DNA of 64,000 nt from Streptomyces chartreusis. GTDB taxonomy: Bacteria; Actinomycetota; Actinomycetes; Streptomycetales; Streptomycetaceae. A program made the position numbers and the translations under genes. The notes under the pieces were generated by a model that searched no databases, was not told where the DNA came from, and worked only from the letters and a program-made list of their open reading frames with translations. The stretch's first letter is position 1, and each line of letters starts with the position of its first letter. Location: positions 682,001 to 746,000 of the forward strand of contig NZ_CP023689.1 of the NCBI RefSeq assembly GCF_008704715.1, written 5' to 3'. This document shows positions 1 through 8,656 of the stretch, piece by piece.

Positions 1-341
1 ACGTTCGCGGCGTAGGCGCGGAAGATCACGGTGGCGCGTTCGGCGAGCGGCATGTCCTCAGCTTCGGCGACCGCGCCCAGGACGGCCTCCTCCGCCCACC
101 CGTTGACCTGGAGGTGGAGGGCGGCCAGCACATCCTCCAGGGTGCGGAACTCCTCGTAGAACTGACGCGTCGACAGCCCGGCGGCCTCGCTGAGCGCCGC
201 GACGGTCGTCCCCCGGAAGCCGGGGCCGTCGCCGAACAGTTGCAGCGCCGCGTCGAGGAATCGCCGTCGTCTCTCCGCCTGTCGCTCCTCGGCCGACTTG
301 CCGCCGTAGCGGCCGGTGGGCGCCTTGATCCTGCCCGCCAC
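1..341 (-). CDS. TetR/AcrR-family transcriptional regulator (3' part outside the window)
   Basis: The N-terminal 113 codons are present and the gene runs off the left edge. Translation of the minus strand gives a basic start, then a helix-turn-helix containing TVAALSEAAGLSTRQFYEEF, the usual TetR DNA-binding pattern at about residues 20-60. The GTG start at 341-339 was chosen because GGGAGG lies just upstream and the TetR homology begins shortly after it. The ligand-binding domain is missing, so the inducer cannot be guessed. It is divergent from the secreted beta-propeller gene at 530. The shared intergenic region holds inverted repeats that could be its operator. That it controls itself and possibly the propeller gene is inference. 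Confidence 0.85.
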   Translation of the reverse strand, partial: MAGRIKAPTGRYGGKSAEERQAERRRRFLDAALQLFGDGPGFRGTTVAALSEAAGLSTRQFYEEFRTLEDVLAALHLQVNGWAEEAVLGAVAEAEDMPLAERATVIFRAYAAN

Positions 342-418
342 GCTGTCCTCCCGCCGCCTCGCCGTCCCGACGATCAATTTTGTCGTGTACGCAGTCTTGT
401 GGAGAAGGGCACCCCCTC

Positions 419-447
419 CTTACTTTTCAGTAAGTTGACTCTGAAAG
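419..447. promoter_or_regulatory. overlapping inverted repeats, candidate TetR operator
   Basis: CTTACT (419-424) pairs with AGTAAG (429-434) across 4 bases. CTTTTCAG (423-430) is followed by CTGAAAG (441-447), nearly its reverse complement. They lie between the divergent TetR gene and the gene at 530, where a TetR protein would be expected to bind. This is inference from position and symmetry only. Confidence 0.4.
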
Positions 448-529
448 CACGTGTGTTCAGATTCGACGCTCCGCTTTGGCATGCCCCACTCATGACGCCC
501 ACCCCCTTTCAGAGGAAGAGAGAGCAGTC

Positions 530-1783
530 ATGCCTGCCATCAGAACCAGGCACCTGTGCTCCGTAGCCGCCGCCCTCGCCCTGACCGTCTCCGCCTCCGC
601 GACCGCCGCCACGGCCGCCGACTCCTCCGCCGCCGCCCTGCGCGAGGTGCTCTTCGTCGGCAACAACTGGGACGGCACCGCCGACGTCATCAAGTCGTCC
701 GGCGACTTCGCGAAGATCGGCCGTATCAACGTCGTCCCCGACAAGGACCAGCGGATGGCGGAGATCAACGCGAACCCGATCAAGTGGATCTACTTCATGG
801 CGATCCGCAACAGTGTCGGCGAGGGCCACGACCAGTTCGTCGACGACATGTACTCGACGCCGGACGGGAAGTCGGTCGTCGTCTCGCGCCCCAGCTTCGC
901 CGACGTGGTGTCCCTCGACCTGGCCACGGGTCAGGTCAACTGGCGCTTCCCCGTGTCCGGTTACCGCGCCGACCACATGGCGGTCTCCCCCGACGGCAAG
1001 CGGGTGGCCGTGTCGGCCTCGACCTCCAACACCGTGCACGTCCTGGACATCGAGAACGGCAGGGAGCTGGGCAAGTTCGGCACCGGCGACAAGCCGCACG
1101 AGAACATCTTCACCCAGGACGGCAAGTACATCTACAACATGGCGATCGGCGACGTGAACACGCAGACCGACGCCCCCTGGCTGGACTGGACGAAGGGCGA
1201 CCGGCGCATCACGGTCGTCGACGCGAACACGTACCAGCAGGTCAAGGTCATCGACATGCGCCCGAAGCTGGACGCGATCGGCCTGACGGACTACTCCGAC
1301 GCGGTGCGGCCCGCCGTGTTCTCGCCGGACGAGTCGAAGCTGTACTTCCAGGTGTCGTTCTTCAACGGCTTCTTCGAGTACGACCTGGCCACCGACCGCA
1401 TCACCCGCACCAAGACCCTGCCGAAGAACCCGGCGACCAGCGACGACCGCACCACGTTCGTCAACGACTCGCGCCACCACGGCATTTCGATGAGTCCCGA
1501 CGGCAGCAAGCTGTGTGTCGCGGGGACGATGGACGACTACGCCACCGTCGTCAACCGCACCACACTCCAGGAGGGCCCGCTCGTCACCGCCTCCAAGCCC
1601 TACTGGGCCACGGTCAGCGGTGACGGCAAGTCCTGTGTGGTCTCCGAGAGCGGCACCGACCAGGTCACGGCCATCGACTTCGCCACCGGGCAGAAGCAGG
1701 TGTCCGTCCCGGTCGGCGACCACCCGCAGCGGGTCCGGCTGGGCCATGTGCAGAGCGGCTGGACGAGCCCTTCGGCTCGCTGA
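530..1783 (+). CDS. secreted YncE-like beta-propeller protein
   Basis: A 417-residue protein with a signal peptide (basic start, alanine-rich hydrophobic stretch, TAATAADSS-like cleavage region near residue 30). Repeated blade motifs follow, such as SPDGKRVAV, DGKYIYNMAI, SPDESKLYF and SPDGSKLCV, alternating with D(L/I)xTG turns. This is the pattern of the YncE / amine-dehydrogenase beta-subunit-like seven-bladed propellers. It has no catalytic motif that I recognise. Such proteins are usually extracytoplasmic binding or scaffold proteins, and the substrate is unknown. The ATG at 530 follows AGAGGAAGAG; upstream in-frame codons lack a ribosome site and would displace the signal peptide. It ends directly against the stop codon of the convergent glycosyltransferase gene, with no spacer. 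Confidence 0.8.
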   Translation: MPAIRTRHLCSVAAALALTVSASATAATAADSSAAALREVLFVGNNWDGTADVIKSSGDFAKIGRINVVPDKDQRMAEINANPIKWIYFMAIRNSVGEGHDQFVDDMYSTPDGKSVVVSRPSFADVVSLDLATGQVNWRFPVSGYRADHMAVSPDGKRVAVSASTSNTVHVLDIENGRELGKFGTGDKPHENIFTQDGKYIYNMAIGDVNTQTDAPWLDWTKGDRRITVVDANTYQQVKVIDMRPKLDAIGLTDYSDAVRPAVFSPDESKLYFQVSFFNGFFEYDLATDRITRTKTLPKNPATSDDRTTFVNDSRHHGISMSPDGSKLCVAGTMDDYATVVNRTTLQEGPLVTASKPYWATVSGDGKSCVVSESGTDQVTAIDFATGQKQVSVPVGDHPQRVRLGHVQSGWTSPSAR

Positions 1784-2983
1784 TCAGCCCAGGGCCTTCA
1801 GTACCGCGCCCACCCCGTCCTCGGTCGCCATGTGCCGTGCGGCGACCGAGGCGGCACGGGCGTACGCCTGCTGCCGTACGACACGGCCGAGGGCGTCCGC
1901 GAGCCGCCGCGCGGTGAGCGAGGCGAAGGGGATCGGATCGGTGCCGGCGCCGATCGAAGCCAGCCGTGCCGCCCAGAACGGCTGGTCCGCCGTCACCGGC
2001 ACCGGCACCGAGGGCGCTCCGGCGCGCAACGCGGCCGCCGTGGTGCCGGCCCCGGCGTGATGCACCACCGCGGCGACCCTGGGGAACAGCAGGGTGTGCG
2101 GCAGGTCGCCGATCGTCAGGACGTCGTCCGCGTCGACGGCGAGTCCGGCGCTGCCGGCCTGGACGATGCCGCGCAGCCCGGCACTTCGCAGCGCCTCGAC
2201 GGCGAGCTCGCTCAGCCGCTCGCCGTGACCGGCCGCCATGCTGCCGAACCCCACGAACACCGGGCGCGCTCCGGCCGCGAGGAAGTTCTCCACGCCGGCG
2301 GGCAGCCGGCGGTCGGGGGCGAGGTACGGCCACCAGTTCCCGACCACGTCGAGTCCCTCGCGCCAGTCGGACGGACGCGGCACCAGCGCCGTGCTGAAGC
2401 CGTGCAGGACTGGCCGGCCGGCCCGCTCCTGGCGTCGGCGCATCCCGGTGGGCGTCAGCGGCGACAGGTCCAGGCGTCGACGGAGCGCGGTGACGGCATC
2501 CGTGTAGACACGGTCGGCCATGCGCAGGGCGAAGCGGCCGGCGACGCGGTTGCCGACGCGGCCGAAGGAGCGGGTGCCCATGACCGTGGGCGGGAAGTCG
2601 CCGGTCGGCGCGGTGGGTTGGAGGTAGGCGCTGAGGGCCGGGATGCCCATGGCCTCGGCCACGTGCAGGCCGAGCGGGGCCGTGGTGGTCGACAGCACGA
2701 GCAGATCCGTGTGCTCGTCCACCGCGTCGGCGAAGCCCTGACCGAGTTCGGTGACGAACTCGGCCGCGGCGCGCATCAGTTCACGCCTGCCCTGGACGCT
2801 GCCGTGCCCTTGCGGGCGCGTGGGCAGGCTCCGGAACTCCAGGCCCGCTTCCCTCACGAGGGGTGCGAAGGCGTCCGTCGTGGCCAGGGCGACGTCGTGT
2901 CCGGCCTCCCGCAGGCCCGCGCCGAGCCCGGTGTACGGGGCGACGTCGCCGCGTGATCCGGCGGCGGCGATCAGGATCCTCAT
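1784..2983 (-). CDS. GT1-family glycosyltransferase (UGT/antibiotic-glucosyltransferase type)
   Basis: A 399-residue cytosolic GT-B enzyme that would transfer a sugar from an NDP-sugar to a hydrophobic acceptor. The N-terminus has GSRGDVAPYTGLGAGL (residues about 9-24), typical of the sterol/glycopeptide type (family 28 N-domain). The C-terminal donor site has HHAGAGTTAAALRAG followed by P(V)TADQPFWAARL, the UGT signature. The ATG at 2983 overlaps the stop of the upstream MerR gene in an ATGA, so the two are translationally coupled. Pairing with a TipAL-like drug sensor suggests inactivation of a drug or modification of a small molecule (inference). The acceptor cannot be read from sequence; macrolide, sterol and carotenoid acceptors are all possible. 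Confidence 0.85.
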   Translation of the reverse strand: MRILIAAAGSRGDVAPYTGLGAGLREAGHDVALATTDAFAPLVREAGLEFRSLPTRPQGHGSVQGRRELMRAAAEFVTELGQGFADAVDEHTDLLVLSTTTAPLGLHVAEAMGIPALSAYLQPTAPTGDFPPTVMGTRSFGRVGNRVAGRFALRMADRVYTDAVTALRRRLDLSPLTPTGMRRRQERAGRPVLHGFSTALVPRPSDWREGLDVVGNWWPYLAPDRRLPAGVENFLAAGARPVFVGFGSMAAGHGERLSELAVEALRSAGLRGIVQAGSAGLAVDADDVLTIGDLPHTLLFPRVAAVVHHAGAGTTAAALRAGAPSVPVPVTADQPFWAARLASIGAGTDPIPFASLTARRLADALGRVVRQQAYARAASVAARHMATEDGVGAVLKALG

Positions 2984-3771
2984 CCGTCCTCCTCCTCGGG
3001 GTCCGCCCGGCGGGCCGCGTTCGCGTGGACGGCCCTGCACAGATAGGCGGCGAGGCCCGGCCGCTGCTGCGACGGCGGCACGACGAGCGCGAAAGCGCGC
3101 GGATCGGCGGCGAAGTCGTCCGCTATACGCCGGTGCATGTCCGACGGACAGATGGTGAACCAGCGGGCGATGTGCAGCCGGTGCTCCTCGGCGAGGTCCG
3201 TCGCCCGCTCCCCGCCGGCCGGCTCGCCCTCGTCGAAGGCCGCGAGCAGTTCCGCGCGCCAGGCCGCGGCCTCGCCCATGAGCTGCCGCCAGTCCTCCTT
3301 GGTGTGCGCGGCGGCACGGGCCATGGACTCCTTCTGCCCCGCCGAGTCCTGCCACTTGAGCTGGGCGTCGGTGGCGTAGGAGAGGTCGAACGCGATCTCT
3401 CCGAAGACGTCGAAGCGTTCCTCCGGGGTCAGTGCCACGCCCGTCTGCTGGACCTCGATCGCCTGCTCGGCGACCTCCGCCAGCCGCTGGAGCCGCCCGA
3501 TCTCCTCGGTCAACCGCCCCACCCGGGACCGGAGATACTCCAGGGCGTTGGCCTGCGGGTCCTTCAGGATCTCGGCGATCTCGTCCAGGGAGAAGCCCAG
3601 TTCGCGGTAGAAGAGGATCTGCTGGAGCCGGGCCAGATCGGCGTCGTCGTACAGCCGGTAACCGGCGCCGCTGCGGCCGCTGGGCGAGAGCAGTCCCGCC
3701 CGGTCGTAGTGGTGCAGCGTGCGCACGGTCACCCCGGCGAAGGCCGAGACCTGCCCCACGGAGTAGCTCAT
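2980..3771 (-). CDS. TipAL-type MerR-family regulator with TipAS drug-binding domain
   Basis: 263 residues. Residues 1-75 are a MerR winged helix (VGQVSAFAGVTVRTLHHYDR, then GYRLYDDADLARLQQI). A coiled coil covers about 76-108, and a TipAS-like all-helical domain covers about 115-255. TipAL proteins bind thiopeptides and other drugs and activate transcription by untwisting an extended spacer. A cysteine at 208 in WFTIC lies where I recall TipAL having the cysteine that bonds thiostrepton; this alignment is from memory. The gene is full length, not the truncated TipAS form. It is the first gene of a two-gene operon with the glycosyltransferase, overlapping it by four bases. Likely role: drug-inducible activator of that gene. 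Confidence 0.88.
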   Translation of the reverse strand: MSYSVGQVSAFAGVTVRTLHHYDRAGLLSPSGRSGAGYRLYDDADLARLQQILFYRELGFSLDEIAEILKDPQANALEYLRSRVGRLTEEIGRLQRLAEVAEQAIEVQQTGVALTPEERFDVFGEIAFDLSYATDAQLKWQDSAGQKESMARAAAHTKEDWRQLMGEAAAWRAELLAAFDEGEPAGGERATDLAEEHRLHIARWFTICPSDMHRRIADDFAADPRAFALVVPPSQQRPGLAAYLCRAVHANAARRADPEEEDG

Positions 3772-3835
3772 TCACCTGCCCTTTCGTCGAGGTACAGCGT
3801 GCAGCCTGACGTAAGGGGAGGGTCAAACGGCTTTC

Positions 3836-5704
3836 TCATCCGGCGTTCCGCGCGGCCCAGGTGGAGAGCTCGGACCGTGCGGCGGTCAGCAGTGCGGCCG
3901 AGGGGGCAGTCGTCGCTCCGTTCGTGACCAGCGCGTAGTGCAGGACGCCGGAGTCGGTGTCGGTGAGCAGCAGTCGGCGGCTGCCCGTGCCGCCGGGTTC
4001 CGCGGCCACGCCGACCGGTGTGGCCGTGCCGTAGGACGGGGGCGCGTACGCCGTGCCGAGGTCGGAGACCACGGTGGTGGACGCGGTCGGGAAGGTGGCC
4101 GGCAGGTGCAGTTCGGTCGGTGCCGAGCCGCCGTTCGAGCGCCAGAGCAGCAGCCCGTACTGTCCCGAACCCACCAGCTGCGCCACGTTCGGCAGTGAAC
4201 CGGGCACCGGATTCCAGGTCAGGGTCGTGGAGCCGTCCCGGGAGCGGTCCTCGTAAGTGAAGGCGACCGTCGTGCCGGAGGTGGCGCTCGGGTAGACCCG
4301 GTCGAGCAGCCGGGCGTCCTGCCGCAGCACCGGTGTGCCGGAGTCGTCGAGGCGTACCGCGGAGAGGTCCTCGCCGTTCCAGGCGTCGCCCGAGGTCTGC
4401 ACCTTGTCCGGGTTGTCGTTCATCAGCTCGTGGTGACGGCCGTTGTAGATGTCCCACTGCCACTGGGAGCCGGAGAGGACGGGACCGGAGCCCGCCGGGT
4501 TCGACCACCAACTCGCGCCTTTCACACGGGAGTCGAGGGCCTGGTACATCGCCTTGCAGACCGTCGGCGCCTTGTCGGAGACGGATCCGGTCAGCGGGTG
4601 CCCGAACTCGCTGATGATCGCGGTCGTGCCGGTGGCGGCGGCCCGGTCGCGGACGGTCCCGAAGTCGCCCGCGTACTGCCCGTCCGCTGCCTTGCCCCAC
4701 ATGAAGATTCCGGAGATGGCCTTCTGGTCGTAGAAGTGGGTGTTGAAGACGTAGCGCGGGCCGAGGGTGCCCGCGTCGAGCAGTCCGCCCTCCTGCTTCT
4801 GGAAGTCGAGGTTGGCGTTCCAGAACAGGTTCGGCTCGGCGAAGAGCGGCTTGTCCTGCCAGCCGGCCGCGTCCATGCGGGCGCGGAACTTCTCGTAGAA
4901 CGGCCAGAGCACGTCGCGCTCCCAGGTGCGGCTGGTCTGCCCGGAGTCGTAGCTGCCGGCGTGCGGCTCGTTGTACGGGTCGAAGCCGACGACGCCCGCG
5001 AACCGGTCGGCGGTGAGGTTCTGCCTCAGGTACGTCATCGCCTTCTGGGCGGTGTCGAGGAAGGCGTCCTGGAGGCCGTACTCGTTGTGCCAGAAGTCGT
5101 ACGTCGACTGCTTCACGGCTTCGTTCGAGGTGATGTTCTGACCCCAGAACGGGCAGATCCCGCAGTACTCGTCGGGGTAGTCGCCGAGGTCGACGGCCCA
5201 TTTGGGGGCGCCGTCGCCGGTGTACCAGCTGTCCGTGTCGAACAGCCAGCGGGAGTGGAGGTCCTGGTGGAAGTCCGGGTACACGCGGATCCCGGCGTCC
5301 AGGAAGGCACGCATCTGGTCGGTGGCCTTCGCGAGGTAGCCGGTGTCGACCTGGCCGCGCACGGGCTCCGCATAGGCCCAGGAGAGCAGGAAGCGCACCG
5401 AGTTGCCGCCGCCGAGGGCGCGCAGCGCGGTCGCGGACTTCTTCGCGTCGGCGGTCGACGCGAAGGGCAGACCGTTGTTCTCCTTCAGTTTCGTCTCGCC
5501 GGAGACGTTGTAGCCGCGCAGCACGACCTCGCGGCCGTTGCCGTCGACGAAGCGACCGCTCCGCACGGTGAGCGGCGTTTCGTCGAACCAGAGGGAGTCG
5601 GGGAGGGGGGCGGCGGTGGCGGGAGTGGGGCCCGCCACCGTCAGGGATCCGAAGAGGACGACCAGGACAACCAGTAGACGCGTCCGAATGTTCGGCATGT
5701 CCAC
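3836..5704 (-). CDS. secreted glycoside hydrolase family 5 enzyme (endoglycoceramidase-like)
   Basis: About 622 residues. Signal peptide at residues 1-32 (hydrophobic VVLVVLFGSL, then ATAAP). The family 5 barrel starts with DGNGREVVLRGYNVSGE. The acid/base glutamate is E246 in YNEP and the nucleophile is E366 in ISEFG. Two cysteines in EYCGIC (181-184) probably form a disulfide. The C-terminal ~200 residues look like a beta-sandwich. This layout resembles actinobacterial endoglycosylceramidases more than classical cellulases, but glycolipid versus glucan substrate is not settled. The track start is GTG at 5704, with an ATG two codons in (5698) as an equally good alternative; neither has a strong ribosome site. 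No CebR box is visible upstream. Confidence 0.85.
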   Translation of the reverse strand: MDMPNIRTRLLVVLVVLFGSLTVAGPTPATAAPLPDSLWFDETPLTVRSGRFVDGNGREVVLRGYNVSGETKLKENNGLPFASTADAKKSATALRALGGGNSVRFLLSWAYAEPVRGQVDTGYLAKATDQMRAFLDAGIRVYPDFHQDLHSRWLFDTDSWYTGDGAPKWAVDLGDYPDEYCGICPFWGQNITSNEAVKQSTYDFWHNEYGLQDAFLDTAQKAMTYLRQNLTADRFAGVVGFDPYNEPHAGSYDSGQTSRTWERDVLWPFYEKFRARMDAAGWQDKPLFAEPNLFWNANLDFQKQEGGLLDAGTLGPRYVFNTHFYDQKAISGIFMWGKAADGQYAGDFGTVRDRAAATGTTAIISEFGHPLTGSVSDKAPTVCKAMYQALDSRVKGASWWSNPAGSGPVLSGSQWQWDIYNGRHHELMNDNPDKVQTSGDAWNGEDLSAVRLDDSGTPVLRQDARLLDRVYPSATSGTTVAFTYEDRSRDGSTTLTWNPVPGSLPNVAQLVGSGQYGLLLWRSNGGSAPTELHLPATFPTASTTVVSDLGTAYAPPSYGTATPVGVAAEPGGTGSRRLLLTDTDSGVLHYALVTNGATTAPSAALLTAARSELSTWAARNAG

Positions 5705-5711
5705 TACAGTC

Positions 5712-5760
5712 CGGTGATATCAGGACACCGTCAATACTTCTGACTCACGAGTAAGTTGGT
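5712..5760. promoter_or_regulatory. short palindromes upstream of the GH5 gene
   Basis: The 67-base gap between the GH5 start and the end of the otrA-like gene holds TGATATCA inside a CCGG...AGGA context, and ACTCACGAGT with ACTC/GAGT arms. Either could be a repressor site for the secreted hydrolase. No match to a known regulator was recognised. Confidence 0.25.
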
Positions 5761-5771
5761 TCCCTGTCAGC

Positions 5772-7814
5772 TCAGTTGCCCACTCTGCGCGTCAGGTTCA
5801 ACAGGTACTCCTTACGGTTCAGCGGGTTGAGGTCGGTGCGGCGGCGTTCCGGGAGCGTGCCGCGCGGGGCGGGTGCGTAGTGGTCGAAGGCGCTCTCCAG
5901 CTCGCCCTCGCCGCGGGTCAGCCCCGGCAACTGCTGTTCCAGTTCGTGCACATGGGCCGCGGGCACCGTCCCCTCCAGCCGGCAGTCGGCGCCCCGGGTC
6001 TCAGTGGTCTGCGGTGTGGCACGCAGCCTGGCCAGCACCGGCAGCAGCGCGGCCAGGGTGTCGCTCGGGGCCTCCAGCCGGAAGTGGTGCAGAGGTTCGT
6101 GCACCTGGGTACCGGCCCGGCGCAGCGCCTCGATGAGGACCAGCGGGGTCACACCCCGGAAGTCGTAGCCGGTACTGGACATGCTCTTGTCGAAGCCCTG
6201 GTGGGCGTGGCTCTGCCGGGGCGAGTAGCCGGAGTGGGTCATGGTGACAGTGCAGTCGGGGACCTGCCAGCCGTGCAGGCCCTGTCCGAGGGTCTCGCGG
6301 ACGGTTTCCTCGACGGCCTTGAAGAAGGCGTACGGCATGGAGCCGAGCTCCACCTCCAGCCGGAACTCCACACCGGACCCGGCAGGCGCGGGGTCGACGC
6401 GCAGGCCGACCGTGGCGAGGAAGGGGTTGCCGTCCTTCTTGTTGAACTCGACCGCCGCGCCCGAGCCGACGGGCCGTTCGACGCACAGCGGTGTCGTCTC
6501 GCGGAAGGTGACGTCGAGGCCGAAGTCGTCGGCGAGCGTGGCCTGGATGACCTCCTTCTGCACCTCGCCGTAGAGGGACACGAAGGTCTCCTGGCGGACC
6601 TCGTCGTGGCGCAGGTCGATCAGCGGGTCCTGCTCGGCAAGGCGGGTGAGCGCCCGGTGCAGGGCCCGCCGGTCCACGCCGTCGGCCGGCGCGACGATCG
6701 TCTCCAGGGTGGGCGGGGAGAAGAAGTGCCCGTACGCCTTGCGGGGTTCGCCGATCGTGTCGCCGATCCTGATGTCGGCCAGGCCCCACAGCTTGGCGAT
6801 CCGGCCCGCCGGGACCTGGTCGTCCCTGACGTCGGTGCCCCGGTCGAAGACGCTGATGGCGGTGACGCGGCCTTCCGCGCGGGTGTCGTCGGGGTCGGGC
6901 GTGGCCTCGCCGTGCGCGAGGTCGACGCCGTCGCCCGCTTCGGCGGACGGGCCGGACTCGCCGAAGCGGATCCGGTCCCGGGTGCGCAGCGTTCCCGAGA
7001 ACATCCGCGCGAAGGCGACCTTCTCCCCCGCCGGGCCACGCTCCACCTTGAACACGGTGCCGGAGACCGGGCCGTCCCGGTCGCCGCCCGCGGCGGGCAG
7101 CAGTTCTCTGATGCCGTCGGTCAGCGCGTCCACGCCGGCACCCGTGATGGCGGAGCCGAAGTACACCGGGTGGACGAGTGCCTGCCGGGTCCGGGCGGCG
7201 AGGACGGTACGGAGCCGGTCGTCGGTGACCTCGCCCTCGACGTACGCGGTCAGCAGGTCGTCGTCGAGGTCGGCGAGGACGTCGAGCGCGGCCGTGCCGA
7301 GGCCGGGCAGGAAGCCGGCACCGGGGGTGCCGAGTGCGGTGGCCGTGCCCATCGGGACGACGGCCGCGGTGAGCCGTTCGGAGACGGCCCGCAGGACGGC
7401 GTCGTACCGGGCACCGCGTCGGTCGATCTTGTTGACGAACACGAGCGTGGGGATGCGCAGGCGTTGCAGCGTGCGCATCAGGACGCGGGTCTGCGGCTGG
7501 ACGCCCTCGACGGCCGAGACGACCAGCACCGCACCGTCGAGGACCCCGAGCACCCGCTCCACCTCGGCGATGAAGTCCGGGTGGCCCGGGGTGTCGATGA
7601 GGTTGACGGTCACGTCGTCCAACGCGAACGACACCACGGCGGACTTGATGGTGATGCCGCGCTGTCGCTCCAGGGCGAGGGAGTCGGTCTGTGTGCTCCC
7701 GGCGTCGACGCTGCCGATCTCGTCGATCACGCCGGCCGAGTGCAGCAGGCGCTCGGTCAGGCTGGTCTTACCTGCGTCGACGTGGGCGAGAATTCCGAGG
7801 TTGAGCAAGTGCAC
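5772..7814 (-). CDS. otrA: Otr(A)/Tet(M)-type ribosomal protection GTPase
   Basis: 680 residues, the usual length for tetracycline ribosomal protection proteins, which resemble EF-G and dislodge tetracycline from the 30S subunit. G motifs are clear: AHVDAGKT (10-17), RGITI, DTPGH and NKID. The C-terminal EF-G-like domains end in NPLNRKEYLLNLTRRV, close to the end of Otr(A). From memory the sequence follows the Streptomyces Otr(A) family along its length. The GTG start at 7814 gives the family's start (xxLNLGILAHVDAGKT). There is no oxytetracycline cluster nearby, so this is a stand-alone copy. A well-initiated short ORF overlaps its start (separate entry), hinting at translational control. 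Confidence 0.9.
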   Translation of the reverse strand: MHLLNLGILAHVDAGKTSLTERLLHSAGVIDEIGSVDAGSTQTDSLALERQRGITIKSAVVSFALDDVTVNLIDTPGHPDFIAEVERVLGVLDGAVLVVSAVEGVQPQTRVLMRTLQRLRIPTLVFVNKIDRRGARYDAVLRAVSERLTAAVVPMGTATALGTPGAGFLPGLGTAALDVLADLDDDLLTAYVEGEVTDDRLRTVLAARTRQALVHPVYFGSAITGAGVDALTDGIRELLPAAGGDRDGPVSGTVFKVERGPAGEKVAFARMFSGTLRTRDRIRFGESGPSAEAGDGVDLAHGEATPDPDDTRAEGRVTAISVFDRGTDVRDDQVPAGRIAKLWGLADIRIGDTIGEPRKAYGHFFSPPTLETIVAPADGVDRRALHRALTRLAEQDPLIDLRHDEVRQETFVSLYGEVQKEVIQATLADDFGLDVTFRETTPLCVERPVGSGAAVEFNKKDGNPFLATVGLRVDPAPAGSGVEFRLEVELGSMPYAFFKAVEETVRETLGQGLHGWQVPDCTVTMTHSGYSPRQSHAHQGFDKSMSSTGYDFRGVTPLVLIEALRRAGTQVHEPLHHFRLEAPSDTLAALLPVLARLRATPQTTETRGADCRLEGTVPAAHVHELEQQLPGLTRGEGELESAFDHYAPAPRGTLPERRRTDLNPLNRKEYLLNLTRRVGN

Positions 7815-7878
7815 GAAGCGTCATGTCCTTTGACGAGGGGGTGATTCCTTCCTGAGGGGACATGCACGCAGTTCGCAT
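7768..7878 (-). CDS. putative 36-codon leader peptide ORF overlapping the otrA start
   Basis: An ATG at 7878-7876 preceded by AGGAG with ideal spacing opens a 36-codon frame. It reads through the otrA start (GTG at 7814) in another frame and stops at TAA 7770-7768. The product would be basic at its end (RPRRR). Leader ORFs ahead of ribosome-targeting resistance genes are often attenuators that sense stalled ribosomes. A ribosome finishing this ORF would terminate 47 bases inside otrA and might block or re-initiate. It could also be a chance frame; the strong ribosome site is the main argument. Confidence 0.4.
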   Translation of the reverse strand: MRTACMSPQEGITPSSKDMTLRALAQPRNSRPRRRR

Positions 7879-8095
7879 CTTCGCTCCTGGTCCTCCGACT
7901 ACGGGTCCGTGCAGTGCAACAGACCCGGCGAGGCGGCGGCAACGCATTTAACGCGGCGGCGCGAGCCCGACGAGGGGGTGCGTCTCCCCCATGACCTGCG
8001 TTTCCTCGTGAGGTCGACGGGCACCCGGCGGACATACCTGCGAATCGCGGCCCGATCGCGACCACCCCATCGGCCCCGCGGCGAAGGGACACGCC

Positions 8096-8632
8096 ATGAA
8101 CCACCGAACGCGCTCCGACGCACACAGCCCCGCGCGGGCCCGCCACACGGGTGCTTCCCTGCTGGGCGTCTACCTCAACGACCATCTGGCGGGCGCCACC
8201 GGCGGTGCCGAGCGGGCCCGCCACATGGCCCGGTCGCACCGGGGTACGGACCTCGCGGCGGCGATGGAGCCGATCTCCGACGAGATCACCGAGGACCGGG
8301 CCATCCTGATCGAGATCATGGAGCGCCTCGACATCCCGGTGCGGCACTACAAGATCTACGCCGGGCGGGTGGCCGAGCGCGCGGGGCGGTTGAAGAGCAA
8401 CGGCCGGTTCGTACGGCGCTCCCCGCTGAGCCCGCTGCTGGAGCTGGAGGCGCTGCGGGTGGGCGTGGAGGGCAAGGCGGCCGTATGGCAGACGCTGCGC
8501 GACCTCGCCGACGACGAGGACCGCCTCGATCCGGACCTCCTCGACAGCCTCCTCGAACGGGCCCGGCGGCAGCAGGGCACGCTGGAGGAACTGCGCCGCC
8601 GCCAGATCGGACCGGCGCTGCGGACGGCGTGA
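8096..8632 (+). CDS. conserved hypothetical helical protein
   Basis: 178 residues, mostly predicted helix, with charged residues and paired histidines in the first long helix (RHMARSHRGTD) and an acidic stretch (DDEDRLDPD) near the end. The helix layout recalls a four-helix bundle of the ferritin-like type, but no complete metal-binding EXXH pair is evident, so no function is assigned. The ATG at 8096 follows GAAGGGACACGCC. It is transcribed divergently from otrA and converges on the phosphatase gene at 8657 with only 24 bases between them. Confidence 0.65.
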   Translation: MNHRTRSDAHSPARARHTGASLLGVYLNDHLAGATGGAERARHMARSHRGTDLAAAMEPISDEITEDRAILIEIMERLDIPVRHYKIYAGRVAERAGRLKSNGRFVRRSPLSPLLELEALRVGVEGKAAVWQTLRDLADDEDRLDPDLLDSLLERARRQQGTLEELRRRQIGPALRTA

Positions 8633-8656
8633 GCGGCGCTCACGGTTCAAGCCGCG

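Noticed and set aside
114..566. 150-codon plus-strand frame near the left end
   Set aside because: It is antisense to the TetR N-terminus and then crosses the promoter region; the minus strand has the clear HTH.
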